From NCBI GenBank assembly GCA_965194535.1, contig OZ239145.1:1488001-1552000 (forward strand): a DNA stretch of 64,000 bases, read 5' to 3'. A model generated the notes under the pieces. The model made no database searches. It was not told the origin of the DNA and saw only the letters and a program-made list of their open reading frames with translations. A program made the translations under genes and the position numbers. Source of the DNA: Verrucolacustris abundans (GTDB lineage Bacteria; Verrucomicrobiota; Verrucomicrobiia; Methylacidiphilales; Verrucolacustridaceae). Positions 7,944 through 15,981 of the stretch are shown here, piece by piece; the first letter of the stretch is position 1, and the number at the start of each line of letters is the position of its first letter.

Positions 7944-8690
7944 TTTTGCGGAGTGGATGGGAGCCCATCCCTCCTGTTTTAGTTTTGCGTTACTGACCCT
8001 CTTACTTCGACGAGTCCGAACACTTCCCTCACTCCAAACTCCTCCCACGACCCCCCTTCGTAGAGGTTCATCCTCAGCCACATTAAACACTTCTCCTGGT
8101 ACACGTAATGCGATCGCAGCAGCCCTCGCTGCATCCTCTACATGCACCACATTGAGCCATCTCTCCGGCCCCTCCCCTCGATTTCGCAACTCCCGATCAG
8201 GACCATAAAGCCCGGCACAACGAAGAACAGAACCCCCTACTGCAATTGTTTTCCTTTCAGCCTGGCCCATCACAGTGGCTCTCTCATCTTTCCCTAAAGG
8301 CGATGTTTCATCCACCCAACCCCCTTCCGACTCCGCATAAACTGACGTTGACGAAATGTAAACCATCGGCACCCCGAATCGCTTACTCCAAGTGGCGGCA
8401 TGCTCCACACCCTCCCTGTGCATCTTCACAAACTCCCCTTCAGCTGACTTTCGCGATGGAGCCATCGACCAGACCATTCCTGACCACTTTTCACCGAGAT
8501 TCTCCCAAAAGGTCGGGGCGACTGCATCGTCAGCCAGAGTCTCAGGAAACAGCCCGCGAAGCGTTTCAGCACGACTTTCCGACCTTACTACAGGGACAGC
8601 ACTCCATCCCCCTGCCAACGCCTTAACGGCAATCTCCCTACCAAGAAAGCCAGCCCCGACCACGAGGATTCTCGGTGGACTCGCTTTCAA
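7938..8690 (-). CDS. NAD-dependent epimerase/dehydratase-like protein (YeeZ-type)
   Basis: A 250-residue extended-SDR-like Rossmann protein. The N-terminus I-L-V-V-G-A-G-F-L-G-R-E binds NAD(P). Downstream features are VYISSTSVYAESEGGWVDE (Ser-Ser-Thr-Ser-Val-Tyr as in epimerases), L-R-C-A-G-L-Y-G-P and WLNVVHVEDAARA. The Y-x3-K pair is not obvious, as in the YeeZ/ActC-like branch, so a catalytic role is uncertain. It is shorter than UDP-sugar epimerases (about 320). Converges with the SDR gene (6-base overlap). Confidence 0.75.
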   Translation of the reverse strand: MKASPPRILVVGAGFLGREIAVKALAGGWSAVPVVRSESRAETLRGLFPETLADDAVAPTFWENLGEKWSGMVWSMAPSRKSAEGEFVKMHREGVEHAATWSKRFGVPMVYISSTSVYAESEGGWVDETSPLGKDERATVMGQAERKTIAVGGSVLRCAGLYGPDRELRNRGEGPERWLNVVHVEDAARAAAIALRVPGEVFNVAEDEPLRRGVVGGVWSEGSVRTRRSKRVSNAKLKQEGWAPIHSAKL

Positions 8691-8717
8691 GCCAGTTCTC
8701 GTCTAAATACTAAGAAG

Positions 8718-8804
8718 GGACGAGTGGCGGAGCGGTTGAACGCGGCGGTCTTGAAAACCGCAGATGCCGAAAGGCATTCGTAGGTTCGAATCCTACCTCG
8801 TCCG
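8718..8804 (+). tRNA. tRNA-Ser (TGA anticodon)
   Basis: Acceptor stem GGACGAG pairs with CTCGTCC, discriminator G, and a 5-bp anticodon stem GCGGT/ACCGC with loop CTTGAAA gives anticodon TGA at 8752-8754, decoding UCA and wobble codons. The T-arm has GGTTCGAATCC. Length of 87 with a long variable arm (GATGCCGAAAGGCATTC) is the class II form expected for serine. Confidence 0.95.
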
Positions 8805-8813
8805 CAGCACCCA

Positions 8814-9218
8814 CTATCCGCGCAGATGATAGTGACCTGGCCCCACTTTGCGTAGGCCACGAATCTTCTTCAGATTCTGGTAAAACCAAGTATCCAATCG
8901 CTGACGCTGGATATTCATCTTGTTAGCCAGTTCCTTAATCTTAATGCCGGTTTTTCCCGATTGATTCAAATGCGACAAGATCACTTTTTTAAGTCCGCCG
9001 CGACGATTGAACTTTTTTCCCGTGTTCCGCCGTCCAGGTGGACGCCCCCGCCGACGTGCAATTCGGTTCGCCCCGCGAGCCACCGCAGACGCCCCAGCCC
9101 CAATCACCTTGGCCACCGAGCGTTCGAGTTGCCCCAACTTTTTCTCAAGAGACTCCTTTTTACGGAGAAGTTTCATGATCCGACCAAACTCTTTTGCTGT
9201 TAGTTTTGATATATCCAT
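8814..9218 (-). CDS. Basic DNA-binding-like protein: AT-hook linker and winged-helix-like domain
   Basis: A 134-residue, very basic protein. Residues 1-40 are a charged helix (KLTAKEFGRIMKLLRKKESL). About residues 50-80 form an Arg/Gly/Pro-rich linker with an R-G-R-P-P-G-R AT-hook core. The last ~60 residues (KVILSHLNQSG through IKIKELANKMN to YHLRG) resemble a winged helix-turn-helix that could contact DNA. ATG at 9218 is chosen because upstream residues are non-conserved-looking translated leader. It is separated from the SWIB operon by a terminator. A nucleoid-associated or regulatory role is inference; no named family was recognised. Confidence 0.65.
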   Translation of the reverse strand: MDISKLTAKEFGRIMKLLRKKESLEKKLGQLERSVAKVIGAGASAVARGANRIARRRGRPPGRRNTGKKFNRRGGLKKVILSHLNQSGKTGIKIKELANKMNIQRQRLDTWFYQNLKKIRGLRKVGPGHYHLRG

Positions 9219-9255
9219 GGTTAAAACACTAACACGACGTCTAACGATTGCCGAT

Positions 9256-9293
9256 AAAAAAATACCCCGCCATGGTTTGATCCACGGCGGGGT
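9256..9293 (-). terminator. Intrinsic terminator ending the cofG-cofH-SWIB operon
   Basis: Read on the minus strand, an 11-bp stem (CCCCGCCGTGG against CCATGGCGGGG, one mismatch) with a 6-base loop is followed by TATTTTTTTATC. It lies 40 bases after the SWIB stop codon. Confidence 0.8.
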
Positions 9294-9332
9294 ACAATTT
9301 ACGAATGGGGATTCCCCCAACCGTTTGAAACG

Positions 9333-9590
9333 TTATTTAACGTGTTTGCTGGCGTACTTCGTCAACTCAAACATTGTCGCCGAGCTTTTTCCACCGAAAA
9401 GGGGCTTGAACAAATGATCCGCATTAATGTTACGGCGGTTCTTTTTGTCCTGTAGGCCATTCTTTTTGATGTAGGCCCACAGTTTTTTGGTCATCTCGGT
9501 CCGGGGAACAGGCTTGCTCCCAATGATCGCGGACAGGATGGCGTCCGGTTGGACGGGTTTCATAAACGCTGCATTCGCTTTCTTTGCCAT
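9333..9590 (-). CDS. SWIB/MDM2-domain protein
   Basis: An 85-residue protein that is almost entirely one SWIB domain: a lead PVPRTEMTKKLWAYIKKN, then L-Q-D-K-K-N-R-R-N-I-N-A-D, L-F-G-G-K and M-F-E-L-T-K-Y. These match the SWIB consensus (TEVVKxLWxYIKxxxLQDPxxKRxIxxDxxLxxLFG). In eukaryotes the fold occurs in SWI/SNF subunits and MDM2; in bacteria it is mainly chlamydial and verrucomicrobial, where a chromatin or topoisomerase link has been proposed. AAGGAG lies 10 bases before the ATG. It starts 14 bases after the cofH stop, so it should be on the cofG-cofH transcript. Confidence 0.92.
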   Translation of the reverse strand: MAKKANAAFMKPVQPDAILSAIIGSKPVPRTEMTKKLWAYIKKNGLQDKKNRRNINADHLFKPLFGGKSSATMFELTKYASKHVK

Positions 9591-9604
9591 AGTTTCTTGT
9601 CTCC

Positions 9605-10720
9605 TTAGTTTGGGTTAATGGTTGCGATACGTTGGATACGATGCTCCTCCACGAGAGGCTGACAACTCTTATTTACGAGGGGAAATACCTTTTTCACTTG
9701 ACCATAAAGGGTCGACCTTTCGGACGGTACATACCCTGCCTCGCGAATAGCCTCCTCAATCCTCTCAGGTTCCAACCTTTCTCCATGCTTTCCCCCACTC
9801 GATTTCGTAATCGCCTCCTCATATAAAGTGCCTCCAAAATCGTTGCATCCCCACGACAAAGACTCCACCGCCCCCCCCACCCCCAACTTAACCCAGCTAG
9901 TTTGAAGATTTGGAATTGCCTGTCCTAAAACCATCCGTGCCAAGGGGTAAAGCCGCATCGCTCGTTTGCGAATCCTCTCTTCAAGCACCTTCATTCCACC
10001 CGCTCGCCCTGCCAAAATACCGCCTAATCGGTTCTGGTAGGGAACAAATGCCAAGGGCACAAACTCAGTAAACCCACCCGTCTCCTCCTGAACTTTGAGC
10101 AGAACCTCAAAGTGAGATCGAATGTCCTGCCACCTCTCGACATGTCCAAAAAGAATCGTGGCGCTCGATCGGACTCCCGCCCGATGAGCCGCCCGTACAA
10201 TCTCTACCCAACGCGACGCAGGTAGTTTGTTTCGCGAAATCTTTTGCCTTACCTCATCCACTAAAATCTCAGCCGCCGTCCCTGGGATCGTTCCCACCCC
10301 CGCCGCCCTTAACTTGCTCATCATCTCCTCAGGCTCACAGCCTGCCTTCTCACAAAGGGAATCAATTTCCATGGGCGAAAAGGCATGAAGATGCATCCAC
10401 GGAAACGCCTCCCGCAAAGCCCTCACCAAATCAAAGTAGTACTCGGGCTTGAGCCCAGGGTCGATCCCCCCCTGCAAACAAACCTCAGTCACCCACGGAG
10501 TCTGCCCGACTCGCGCCACTACCTCATCAATTCGATCTGCCGTTGCTCCCACCGTGCCCGGTCTCTTTCCAAACCCGCAAAAAGCACAACCAACCGTGCA
10601 GATTCTGGAAAAGTTCGCATTCCGATTCACAACATAAGTCACTCTTCGCGCATGACGCTGCGCCGTCGCCTCGGCTGCAGCCTGTCGCAAATCCTCCAAA
10701 GGCATCTTCCAAAAATCCAT
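9605..10720 (-). CDS. cofH: FO synthase subunit 2 (radical SAM, 5-amino-6-uracil transferase)
   Basis: Joins the tyrosine-derived fragment to 5-amino-6-ribitylamino-uracil in the synthesis of FO, the 5-deazaflavin core of coenzyme F420. The radical-SAM cluster motif C-T-V-G-C-A-F-C (residues 41-48) follows a V-T-Y-V-V-N-R-N lead. CofH-specific blocks include LQGGIDP, LHAFSPMEI, G-T-I-P-G-T-A-A-E-I-L, NLQTSWVKLG, N-D-F-G-G-T-L-Y-E-E and a terminal S-T-L-Y-G. Length 371 fits stand-alone CofH. The start ATG at 10720 shares a base with the cofG stop (TGATG); a longer in-frame start at 10741 exists. MqnC/MqnE were considered and fit less well. Confidence 0.9.
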   Translation of the reverse strand: MDFWKMPLEDLRQAAAEATAQRHARRVTYVVNRNANFSRICTVGCAFCGFGKRPGTVGATADRIDEVVARVGQTPWVTEVCLQGGIDPGLKPEYYFDLVRALREAFPWMHLHAFSPMEIDSLCEKAGCEPEEMMSKLRAAGVGTIPGTAAEILVDEVRQKISRNKLPASRWVEIVRAAHRAGVRSSATILFGHVERWQDIRSHFEVLLKVQEETGGFTEFVPLAFVPYQNRLGGILAGRAGGMKVLEERIRKRAMRLYPLARMVLGQAIPNLQTSWVKLGVGGAVESLSWGCNDFGGTLYEEAITKSSGGKHGERLEPERIEEAIREAGYVPSERSTLYGQVKKVFPLVNKSCQPLVEEHRIQRIATINPN

Positions 10721-11727
10721 CACTTTCGTACTTCTTTCCAAAAATCACTCACACGACTCATCCATGGGCGACTCAACCACTCCTCCGTGCTGTGACTTTT
10801 ATAAACAGGAAGGCGCTCCACTAAATCCCGCCCCCGTACGGCACACTCCTTCTTGTAATGCTCTACCTGTTTCCAAGGATTGCTGGGATTAACTTCATCC
10901 CGAGCCCAAGAAATCCCCCCTAAATCATCCAACTCATCCACCAGATCACGCCATCGGGGCTCCAAGTTCGGTGGAATCTGAATCGCCACCCCAGGAGCCC
11001 ATATCCTCCAAGCGTCGATCATTTCAGAATACTCGCCCAAAGTAGGGCCCACACCCTCAGGCCAACTCGACCCCGCATTAGGAACATACCGCTGAATTAA
11101 AATCTCCTGTAAGTGCCCATGCTGCGAATGAAGTTCCGCCAGCATTTCAAGAGACTCAAGTCGCGAGGCCTGATCTTCTCCCCACCCCACCAAGATCCCG
11201 CTGGTGAATGGAACCTTGGCCCGTCCGGCAGCCTCGATGCCCGCTCGCCTACCCGCCACCTTTTTTTCAGGAGCACACTCCGAATCGTCTTTCACGCTCT
11301 CCAGCATCATCCCCATCGAGACAAAGTGGGGGCATATTCTTACCAACTCTTCCTCCGTCATACGCCCAAAGTTGCCATGTGGAAATAAACCCGCCGATGC
11401 ACACCGATCCGCCACTTGGCACGCAAAATCCCAGAAATCAGAGTACCCGCGCCCCTCTAACTCACCCCGAATATGAGGCATCGTTCCAGGCCTCTCCCCT
11501 GAAATCAAAAGAGCCTCTCTCGCCCCCCCCTGTTTTGCCTCCCGAACAACCCTCTCAACCACAGCATCCGCGACTAACCCCTCCCGATCCTTACGAAAAC
11601 CACAGTACCGACAGTGCCACGGGCAGTCATGGGTCAAAACAATCGTGATCGAACGAGAATACGTCACGGGCCTGTTTTGGGCAGGCCACTGGGTCTCAAT
11701 AAAGTTTTCTTCGGTAACAGCTTTCAA
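10720..11727 (-). CDS. cofG: FO synthase subunit 1 (7,8-didemethyl-8-hydroxy-5-deazariboflavin synthase)
   Basis: Second radical-SAM half of FO synthase, closing the deazaflavin ring. C-P-W-H-C-R-Y-C at residues 35-42 supplies the CxxxCxxC iron-sulfur ligands. CofG-type blocks are H-G-N-F-G-R-M-T-E-E, SMGMMLES, P-F-T-S-G-I-L-V-G-W-G-E, IQIPPNL and DDLGGISWARDEVNPSNPW. Length of 335 is typical for separate CofG. It starts with TTG at 11727, 30 bases from the divergent psd start. Paired with cofH by a 1-base overlap; no F420 GTP transferase or glutamyl ligase gene is in the window, so FO itself could be the end product here. Confidence 0.9.
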   Translation of the reverse strand: MKAVTEENFIETQWPAQNRPVTYSRSITIVLTHDCPWHCRYCGFRKDREGLVADAVVERVVREAKQGGAREALLISGERPGTMPHIRGELEGRGYSDFWDFACQVADRCASAGLFPHGNFGRMTEEELVRICPHFVSMGMMLESVKDDSECAPEKKVAGRRAGIEAAGRAKVPFTSGILVGWGEDQASRLESLEMLAELHSQHGHLQEILIQRYVPNAGSSWPEGVGPTLGEYSEMIDAWRIWAPGVAIQIPPNLEPRWRDLVDELDDLGGISWARDEVNPSNPWKQVEHYKKECAVRGRDLVERLPVYKSHSTEEWLSRPWMSRVSDFWKEVRK

Positions 11728-11756
11728 TAAGAGTAGGTTCTGGCTAAAAATCTAGC

Positions 11757-12383
11757 ATGGCTTTACGCGAAGCAAGACCGTTCCTTATCGGTGCTGCAGT
11801 TTTTCTTGGTTTCTCCCTTTGGATGGGCTGGTTCTTCGGCGCCCTGTTCGGCGCTCTTCTTCTCATCGGCCTTCTTCTCTTCTTCCGTGATCCGCACCGC
11901 ACTCCCCCCAACAACCCCCTCGCCCTTGTCAGCCCAGCGGATGGTAAAGTGATCTGCGTGGATGAGGCAGAGGACCCCTGCTTCGGCCTAGGAAAGTTTC
12001 GTCGCGTCGGCATCTTCCTCTCCGTTTTAGACGTACACGTCAACCGCAGCCCCTTCTCAGGCACGATTGAAAAAACCCACTATTGCGCGGGAGAGTTCCT
12101 CGATGCCCGCCACCTAGAAGTCGATATTCGTAACGAAAATCAAACCTGGCTCCTCCGCACTTCCCGCGGACCCCTCCTTGTAAGACAGATTGCAGGACTC
12201 ATCGCCCGAAGAATCGTTGGCTGGAAAAAGCAGGGTGACAGTGTGGCCACAGGAGAAAGAATCGGAATGATTCGCTTCGGCTCTAGGACCGACCTCTACT
12301 TCCCCGCGTCCTGCACCCCACAAGTTCAAGTCGGCCAACGTGTCGTTGGTGGACAAACCATTCTTGCCGTATGGCCCGCTTAA
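11757..12383 (+). CDS. psd: Phosphatidylserine decarboxylase, short (archaeal/bacterial type II) form
   Basis: Makes phosphatidylethanolamine at the membrane. The 208-residue proenzyme has a hydrophobic N-terminus (about 10-45), F-F-R-D-P-x-R-T, S-P-A-D-G-K-V, V-D-V-H-V-N-R-S-P/G and, near the end, R-F-G-S-R-T-D, where self-cleavage between Gly and Ser would create the pyruvoyl group. Short length and FGS (not LGST) are normal for this subgroup. It overlaps pssA by 13 bases, giving a two-gene PE pathway operon. Confidence 0.93.
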   Translation: MALREARPFLIGAAVFLGFSLWMGWFFGALFGALLLIGLLLFFRDPHRTPPNNPLALVSPADGKVICVDEAEDPCFGLGKFRRVGIFLSVLDVHVNRSPFSGTIEKTHYCAGEFLDARHLEVDIRNENQTWLLRTSRGPLLVRQIAGLIARRIVGWKKQGDSVATGERIGMIRFGSRTDLYFPASCTPQVQVGQRVVGGQTILAVWPA

Positions 12384-13204
12384 AGTCTCGCTCCACCAAC
12401 CCGCCCCGTAAAGGGGTGGCCTATCTTCTCCCCAGCCTCATGACTGCGGGCAACCTGTTCTGCGGCTTTATGGCTGTTCTGCAAATCATCCAAGGCAGCC
12501 TTCTTCAGGCAGAGGATAACATCGCATGGACTCAACCGTACGAAACCAGCCTACTCTGGATTTTGGGCGCCTTCATCTTCGATATGCTCGATGGTCGTGT
12601 CGCAAGACTCGGCGGGCATGAAAGCGCTTTTGGCAGGGAATTCGACTCCTTGGCAGATATCATATCCTTTGGGATCGCACCTGCGCTCCTTGTTTTTAAA
12701 ATCGTGTTGGCAGAGCTACCTGCGCGAATCGGTTGGATGATCGCCTTTGTCTACCTGGTTTGCGGTGCAATGCGCCTCGCCCGCTTCAACACCCTTGCCC
12801 TCGAGCCACAAACCCCATCCCGCTCGAAAGACTTTAGCGGTTTCCCCATCCCTGCCGCTGCAGGTCTCGTGGCCTCCGTAACCTTGCTCCTTCTCAAATA
12901 CTACGAATCAGACCGAGTAATCGGAAATTTTAAATATCTTCTGGCCGCCCTGCTCCTCTTCCTAAGCTTTATGATGTTTAGTCAGGTGAGCTATCCCAGC
13001 TTTAAGACTTTGGATTGGCGCTCCCAGCGTCCCATCCCGCGCCTCCTTCTCATCGTTGCCGCACTCGCCCTAATCGTCCAAACCTACCAGTATTCCCTCG
13101 CCGTTCTTTTTTGTGGCTACCTCCTTTACGGATTTATTCGCCCCAAACTCAGTCGCCGAATCCGATCCGAAATCGAAGAAGATAAACTCCGCTCGAACCC
13201 TTAA
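12371..13204 (+). CDS. pssA: CDP-diacylglycerol--serine O-phosphatidyltransferase
   Basis: Forms phosphatidylserine, the substrate of the preceding decarboxylase. The 277-residue polytopic protein carries the CDP-alcohol phosphotransferase motif D-G-x2-A-R-x8-G-x3-D-x3-D (DMLDGRVARLGGHES then FDSLAD) in the first third, with the usual early T-A-G-N-L-F-C-G. About seven to eight membrane segments follow. The ATG lies inside psd, so translational coupling is probable. It converges with atpC, with only 22 bases between stop codons. Confidence 0.94.
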   Translation: MARLKSRSTNPPRKGVAYLLPSLMTAGNLFCGFMAVLQIIQGSLLQAEDNIAWTQPYETSLLWILGAFIFDMLDGRVARLGGHESAFGREFDSLADIISFGIAPALLVFKIVLAELPARIGWMIAFVYLVCGAMRLARFNTLALEPQTPSRSKDFSGFPIPAAAGLVASVTLLLLKYYESDRVIGNFKYLLAALLLFLSFMMFSQVSYPSFKTLDWRSQRPIPRLLLIVAALALIVQTYQYSLAVLFCGYLLYGFIRPKLSRRIRSEIEEDKLRSNP

Positions 13205-13226
13205 CCCTTCGATTACCCAACTCCAA

Positions 13227-13643
13227 TTAGATTTGGGTGCGTCTCTTCCGCTTCAAGTTCAATTGAGCGGTGGATCGCTGGATCAAAGCCATCAACTCTG
13301 CTGCTTCTGGCCCTGCCTTCTTTTCTAACAGTGCCTGCTTTGCACTTTCCAGCGCCTTCTCTACGGCATGCTCATCGATATCTTCAGGCTTCACCGCCAT
13401 ATCAGTCAAAATGGTCACCCGGTCTCCTGTGATCTCCGCAAAACCTCCACCCACCGCGAGCTCATCCCCTCGGGAACCTGCCTTCAGGTCCAACTCCCCA
13501 GGTTGAATGGCAGTCAGCAAGGGAACGTGACCCGGCAAAATGCCGAGCTGGCCCTCCACACCCGGCATGACGACCTGCTCGACATCATCGTCGAAGGTCT
13601 TGCCTTCAGGAGTCACCACTACGAGCCGAAGTTTTCCTGCCAT
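13227..13643 (-). CDS. atpC: F1Fo ATP synthase epsilon subunit
   Basis: Central-stalk regulatory subunit, 138 residues. The beta-sandwich N-terminus shows V-V-T-P-E-G-K, EGQLGILPGHVPLLTAI and G-G-G-F-A-E-I, followed by a C-terminal helical part with A-E-L-M-A-L-I-Q-R-S-T. Last gene of the atp operon, 5 bases after atpD. Confidence 0.95.
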   Translation of the reverse strand: MAGKLRLVVVTPEGKTFDDDVEQVVMPGVEGQLGILPGHVPLLTAIQPGELDLKAGSRGDELAVGGGFAEITGDRVTILTDMAVKPEDIDEHAVEKALESAKQALLEKKAGPEAAELMALIQRSTAQLNLKRKRRTQI

Positions 13644-13648
13644 ACTTT

Positions 13649-15076
13649 TTAGCTCTTCGCGACCGCCGAGATTCCGCCCTTCATATAGAAGTTTGCCTCA
13701 GGAACATCATCATGCTTCCCCTCGAGGATCTCCTTAAAGCCCTTGATCGTCTCCGCAACGGGCACGTACTCGCCCTTCGTTCCGGTAAACACCTCGGCAA
13801 CGTGAAACGGTTGACTCAAGAAACGCTGGATCTTTCTTGCACGGAAAACGGTCAACTTGTCCTCAGGCGACAACTCATCCATGCCCAGAATCGCAATAAT
13901 GTCCTGCAGATCTTTGTACTTCTGTAAAACCCGCTGGACTCCACGAGCCACCTCATAGTGCTCTTGTCCCACAATCTCGGGCGCCAACGCTTTCGAGGTC
14001 GAAGCCAACGGATCTACTGCTGGATAAATTCCCAACTCCGCAATGGATCGCTCCAAAACAATCGTAGAATCCAAGTGTGCAAACGTGTTCGCAGGGGCCG
14101 GATCGGTCAAATCGTCCGCAGGTACATACACCGCTTGGAATGACGTGATCGACCCCTTCTTCGTCGAAGTAATCCGCTCCTGTAGATCCCCCATCTCCGC
14201 AGACAGCGTGGGCTGATACCCTACCGCACTGGGAGTTCTTCCCAATAGTGCCGATACCTCAGAACCCGCCTGACTGAACCGGAAGATATTATCGATAAAG
14301 AGCAACACATCTTGGTTTTTCTCATCGCGGAAATACTCTGCAATCGCGAGCCCGCTCAAGGCCACTCGCATACGCGCACCCGGAGGCTCATTCATCTGCC
14401 CATACACCAGTGCCACCTTGGATTTTGAAATATCCTTTAAATCAATAACGCCAGCCTCGGACATTTCATTGTAAAGATCGTTTCCTTCACGGGTTCTCTC
14501 TCCCACTCCGGCAAAGACGGAAAACCCACCGTGTCCCTTGGCGATGTTGTTGATCAACTCCATGATCACGACGGTCTTTCCCACCCCTGCTCCTCCGAAT
14601 GCACCCACTTTTCCTCCCTTGGTGAAGGGACAAATCAGATCAATGACCTTAATCCCCGTTTCCAACACCTTTGCCTGCGTATCCTGATCCACCAAAGATG
14701 GAGCCCGACGGTGAATTGGATAACGCTTTACCGCTTTTACGGGGCCACGCTCATCCACAGGTTCCCCTAAAACATTCAACACCCGGCCTAAAACCCCTTC
14801 CCCCACGGGAACGGAGATAGGTGCCCCAGTATCTTTCACGGGCATTCCCCGCTTGAGTCCTTCGGTCGAGGACATGGCAACTGCTCGCGCCCAGTCGTCT
14901 CCCAAGTGCTGCTGCACTTCCAAAACCACACTCGTCTTCTGCCCGCCCACCTCGTATTCGACCTCCAATGCGGAAAGCAGCGCAGGCATGCTCGCGTCTC
15001 CAGAAAATTCTACGTCCACCACAGGCCCGATCACTTGCACGATCGACCCCATATTGTTTGCTGTTTTGGTTGCCAT
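13649..15076 (-). CDS. atpD: F1Fo ATP synthase beta subunit (catalytic)
   Basis: The catalytic subunit of F1, 475 residues. It has the Walker A G-G-A-G-V-G-K-T-V, the catalytic-Glu segment GVGERTREG, Walker B VLLFIDNIFRF and the C-terminal D-E-L-S-P-E-D-K-L motif close to the DELSEED region. ATG at 15076 is chosen because it is preceded by GGAGAG and followed by the usual I-V-Q-V-I-G-P-V-V-D-V; an in-frame upstream extension overlaps atpG. It sits between atpG and atpC in the standard order. Confidence 0.98.
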   Translation of the reverse strand: MATKTANNMGSIVQVIGPVVDVEFSGDASMPALLSALEVEYEVGGQKTSVVLEVQQHLGDDWARAVAMSSTEGLKRGMPVKDTGAPISVPVGEGVLGRVLNVLGEPVDERGPVKAVKRYPIHRRAPSLVDQDTQAKVLETGIKVIDLICPFTKGGKVGAFGGAGVGKTVVIMELINNIAKGHGGFSVFAGVGERTREGNDLYNEMSEAGVIDLKDISKSKVALVYGQMNEPPGARMRVALSGLAIAEYFRDEKNQDVLLFIDNIFRFSQAGSEVSALLGRTPSAVGYQPTLSAEMGDLQERITSTKKGSITSFQAVYVPADDLTDPAPANTFAHLDSTIVLERSIAELGIYPAVDPLASTSKALAPEIVGQEHYEVARGVQRVLQKYKDLQDIIAILGMDELSPEDKLTVFRARKIQRFLSQPFHVAEVFTGTKGEYVPVAETIKGFKEILEGKHDDVPEANFYMKGGISAVAKS

Positions 15077-15095
15077 AACTGCTCTCCTTTTTCCG

Positions 15096-15971
15096 TCAGG
15101 CCATGGCCATTTGTGCCGTGGCAATCTCCAACAGTTCGGTCGTAATGCCGCTCTGTCGGACTTTGTTATATTCCAGGGTTAAGTCCTTGATCATTCCCTT
15201 CGCGTTGTCGGTGGCGCTTTTCATAGCCACCATCCGCGCGGAATGCTCGGAGGCTTTGGCGTCCAGCACCAACTGGTACACCTGGAAATGAATATAAGCA
15301 GGCAATAAGGCCGATAGCACCTCATCCCCACTCGGCTCATAAATATACTGCAAGTTTCTATCGGCCTGAATTGCGCTCTCTGAATGCTCTCCCGTTCCCG
15401 CCTGCAACTTCTCTAGCTTGCCAATCGGCAACAGAGGACTCATCTCAGGCTTCTGGACCAGCGTATTAACAAAGCGCGTGTGAAAAATACTAACACTATC
15501 AATTTTACCCTCCAAATACTGTTCAATCAGAAACTGACTGATCTGCTTGATCTTATAACTCGAGGCATCATCCTTCACGTCAAAATCAGCCAATAACTCC
15601 CTCCCCATCCGTGCCACAAACTGCTTCCCCTTCTTTCCTGCAGTCACAAAAACCGTCTCCTTGGGTAAGGCTCCCACTTCCCTCAAAAGATTCGTATTCA
15701 ACGCCCCGCATAACCCCTTGTCCGTGCTGATGACCAGAGCACACGGCCTACGAATCTCTCTCTTCTCCAAAAAAGGATGGGAGATGGACCCCACACGATT
15801 GGCAAGGGAGGAAAGAACCCGGTTCATCGCTTCCGCGTAGGGTCGACCTGCCAATGCCGCCTGCTGCGCCTTGCGCATTTTCGATGCAGCCACCATCTGC
15901 ATCGCCTTGGTAATCTGCGCGGTATTTTTTACCGAGCGGATTCGGCGTCGTATGTCCCGTGTACTGGCCAT
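15096..15971 (-). CDS. atpG: F1Fo ATP synthase gamma subunit
   Basis: Rotating central shaft of F1, 291 residues. The N-terminal helix I-R-R-R-I-R-S-V-K-N-T-A-Q-I-T-K-A-M and the C-terminal helix M-V-A-M-K-S-A-T-D-N-A are both diagnostic and form the coiled coil entering the alpha3beta3 ring. S-T-D-K-G-L-C-G-A-L-N is also standard. It follows atpA by 10 bases. Confidence 0.97.
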   Translation of the reverse strand: MASTRDIRRRIRSVKNTAQITKAMQMVAASKMRKAQQAALAGRPYAEAMNRVLSSLANRVGSISHPFLEKREIRRPCALVISTDKGLCGALNTNLLREVGALPKETVFVTAGKKGKQFVARMGRELLADFDVKDDASSYKIKQISQFLIEQYLEGKIDSVSIFHTRFVNTLVQKPEMSPLLPIGKLEKLQAGTGEHSESAIQADRNLQYIYEPSGDEVLSALLPAYIHFQVYQLVLDAKASEHSARMVAMKSATDNAKGMIKDLTLEYNKVRQSGITTELLEIATAQMAMA

Positions 15972-15981
15972 GGATCAATCC

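Noticed and set aside
9605..10720. Menaquinone (futalosine) enzyme MqnC or MqnE for the radical-SAM gene
   Set aside because: The N-L-Q-T-S-W-V-K and N-D-F-G-G-T blocks and the CofG partner fit CofH.
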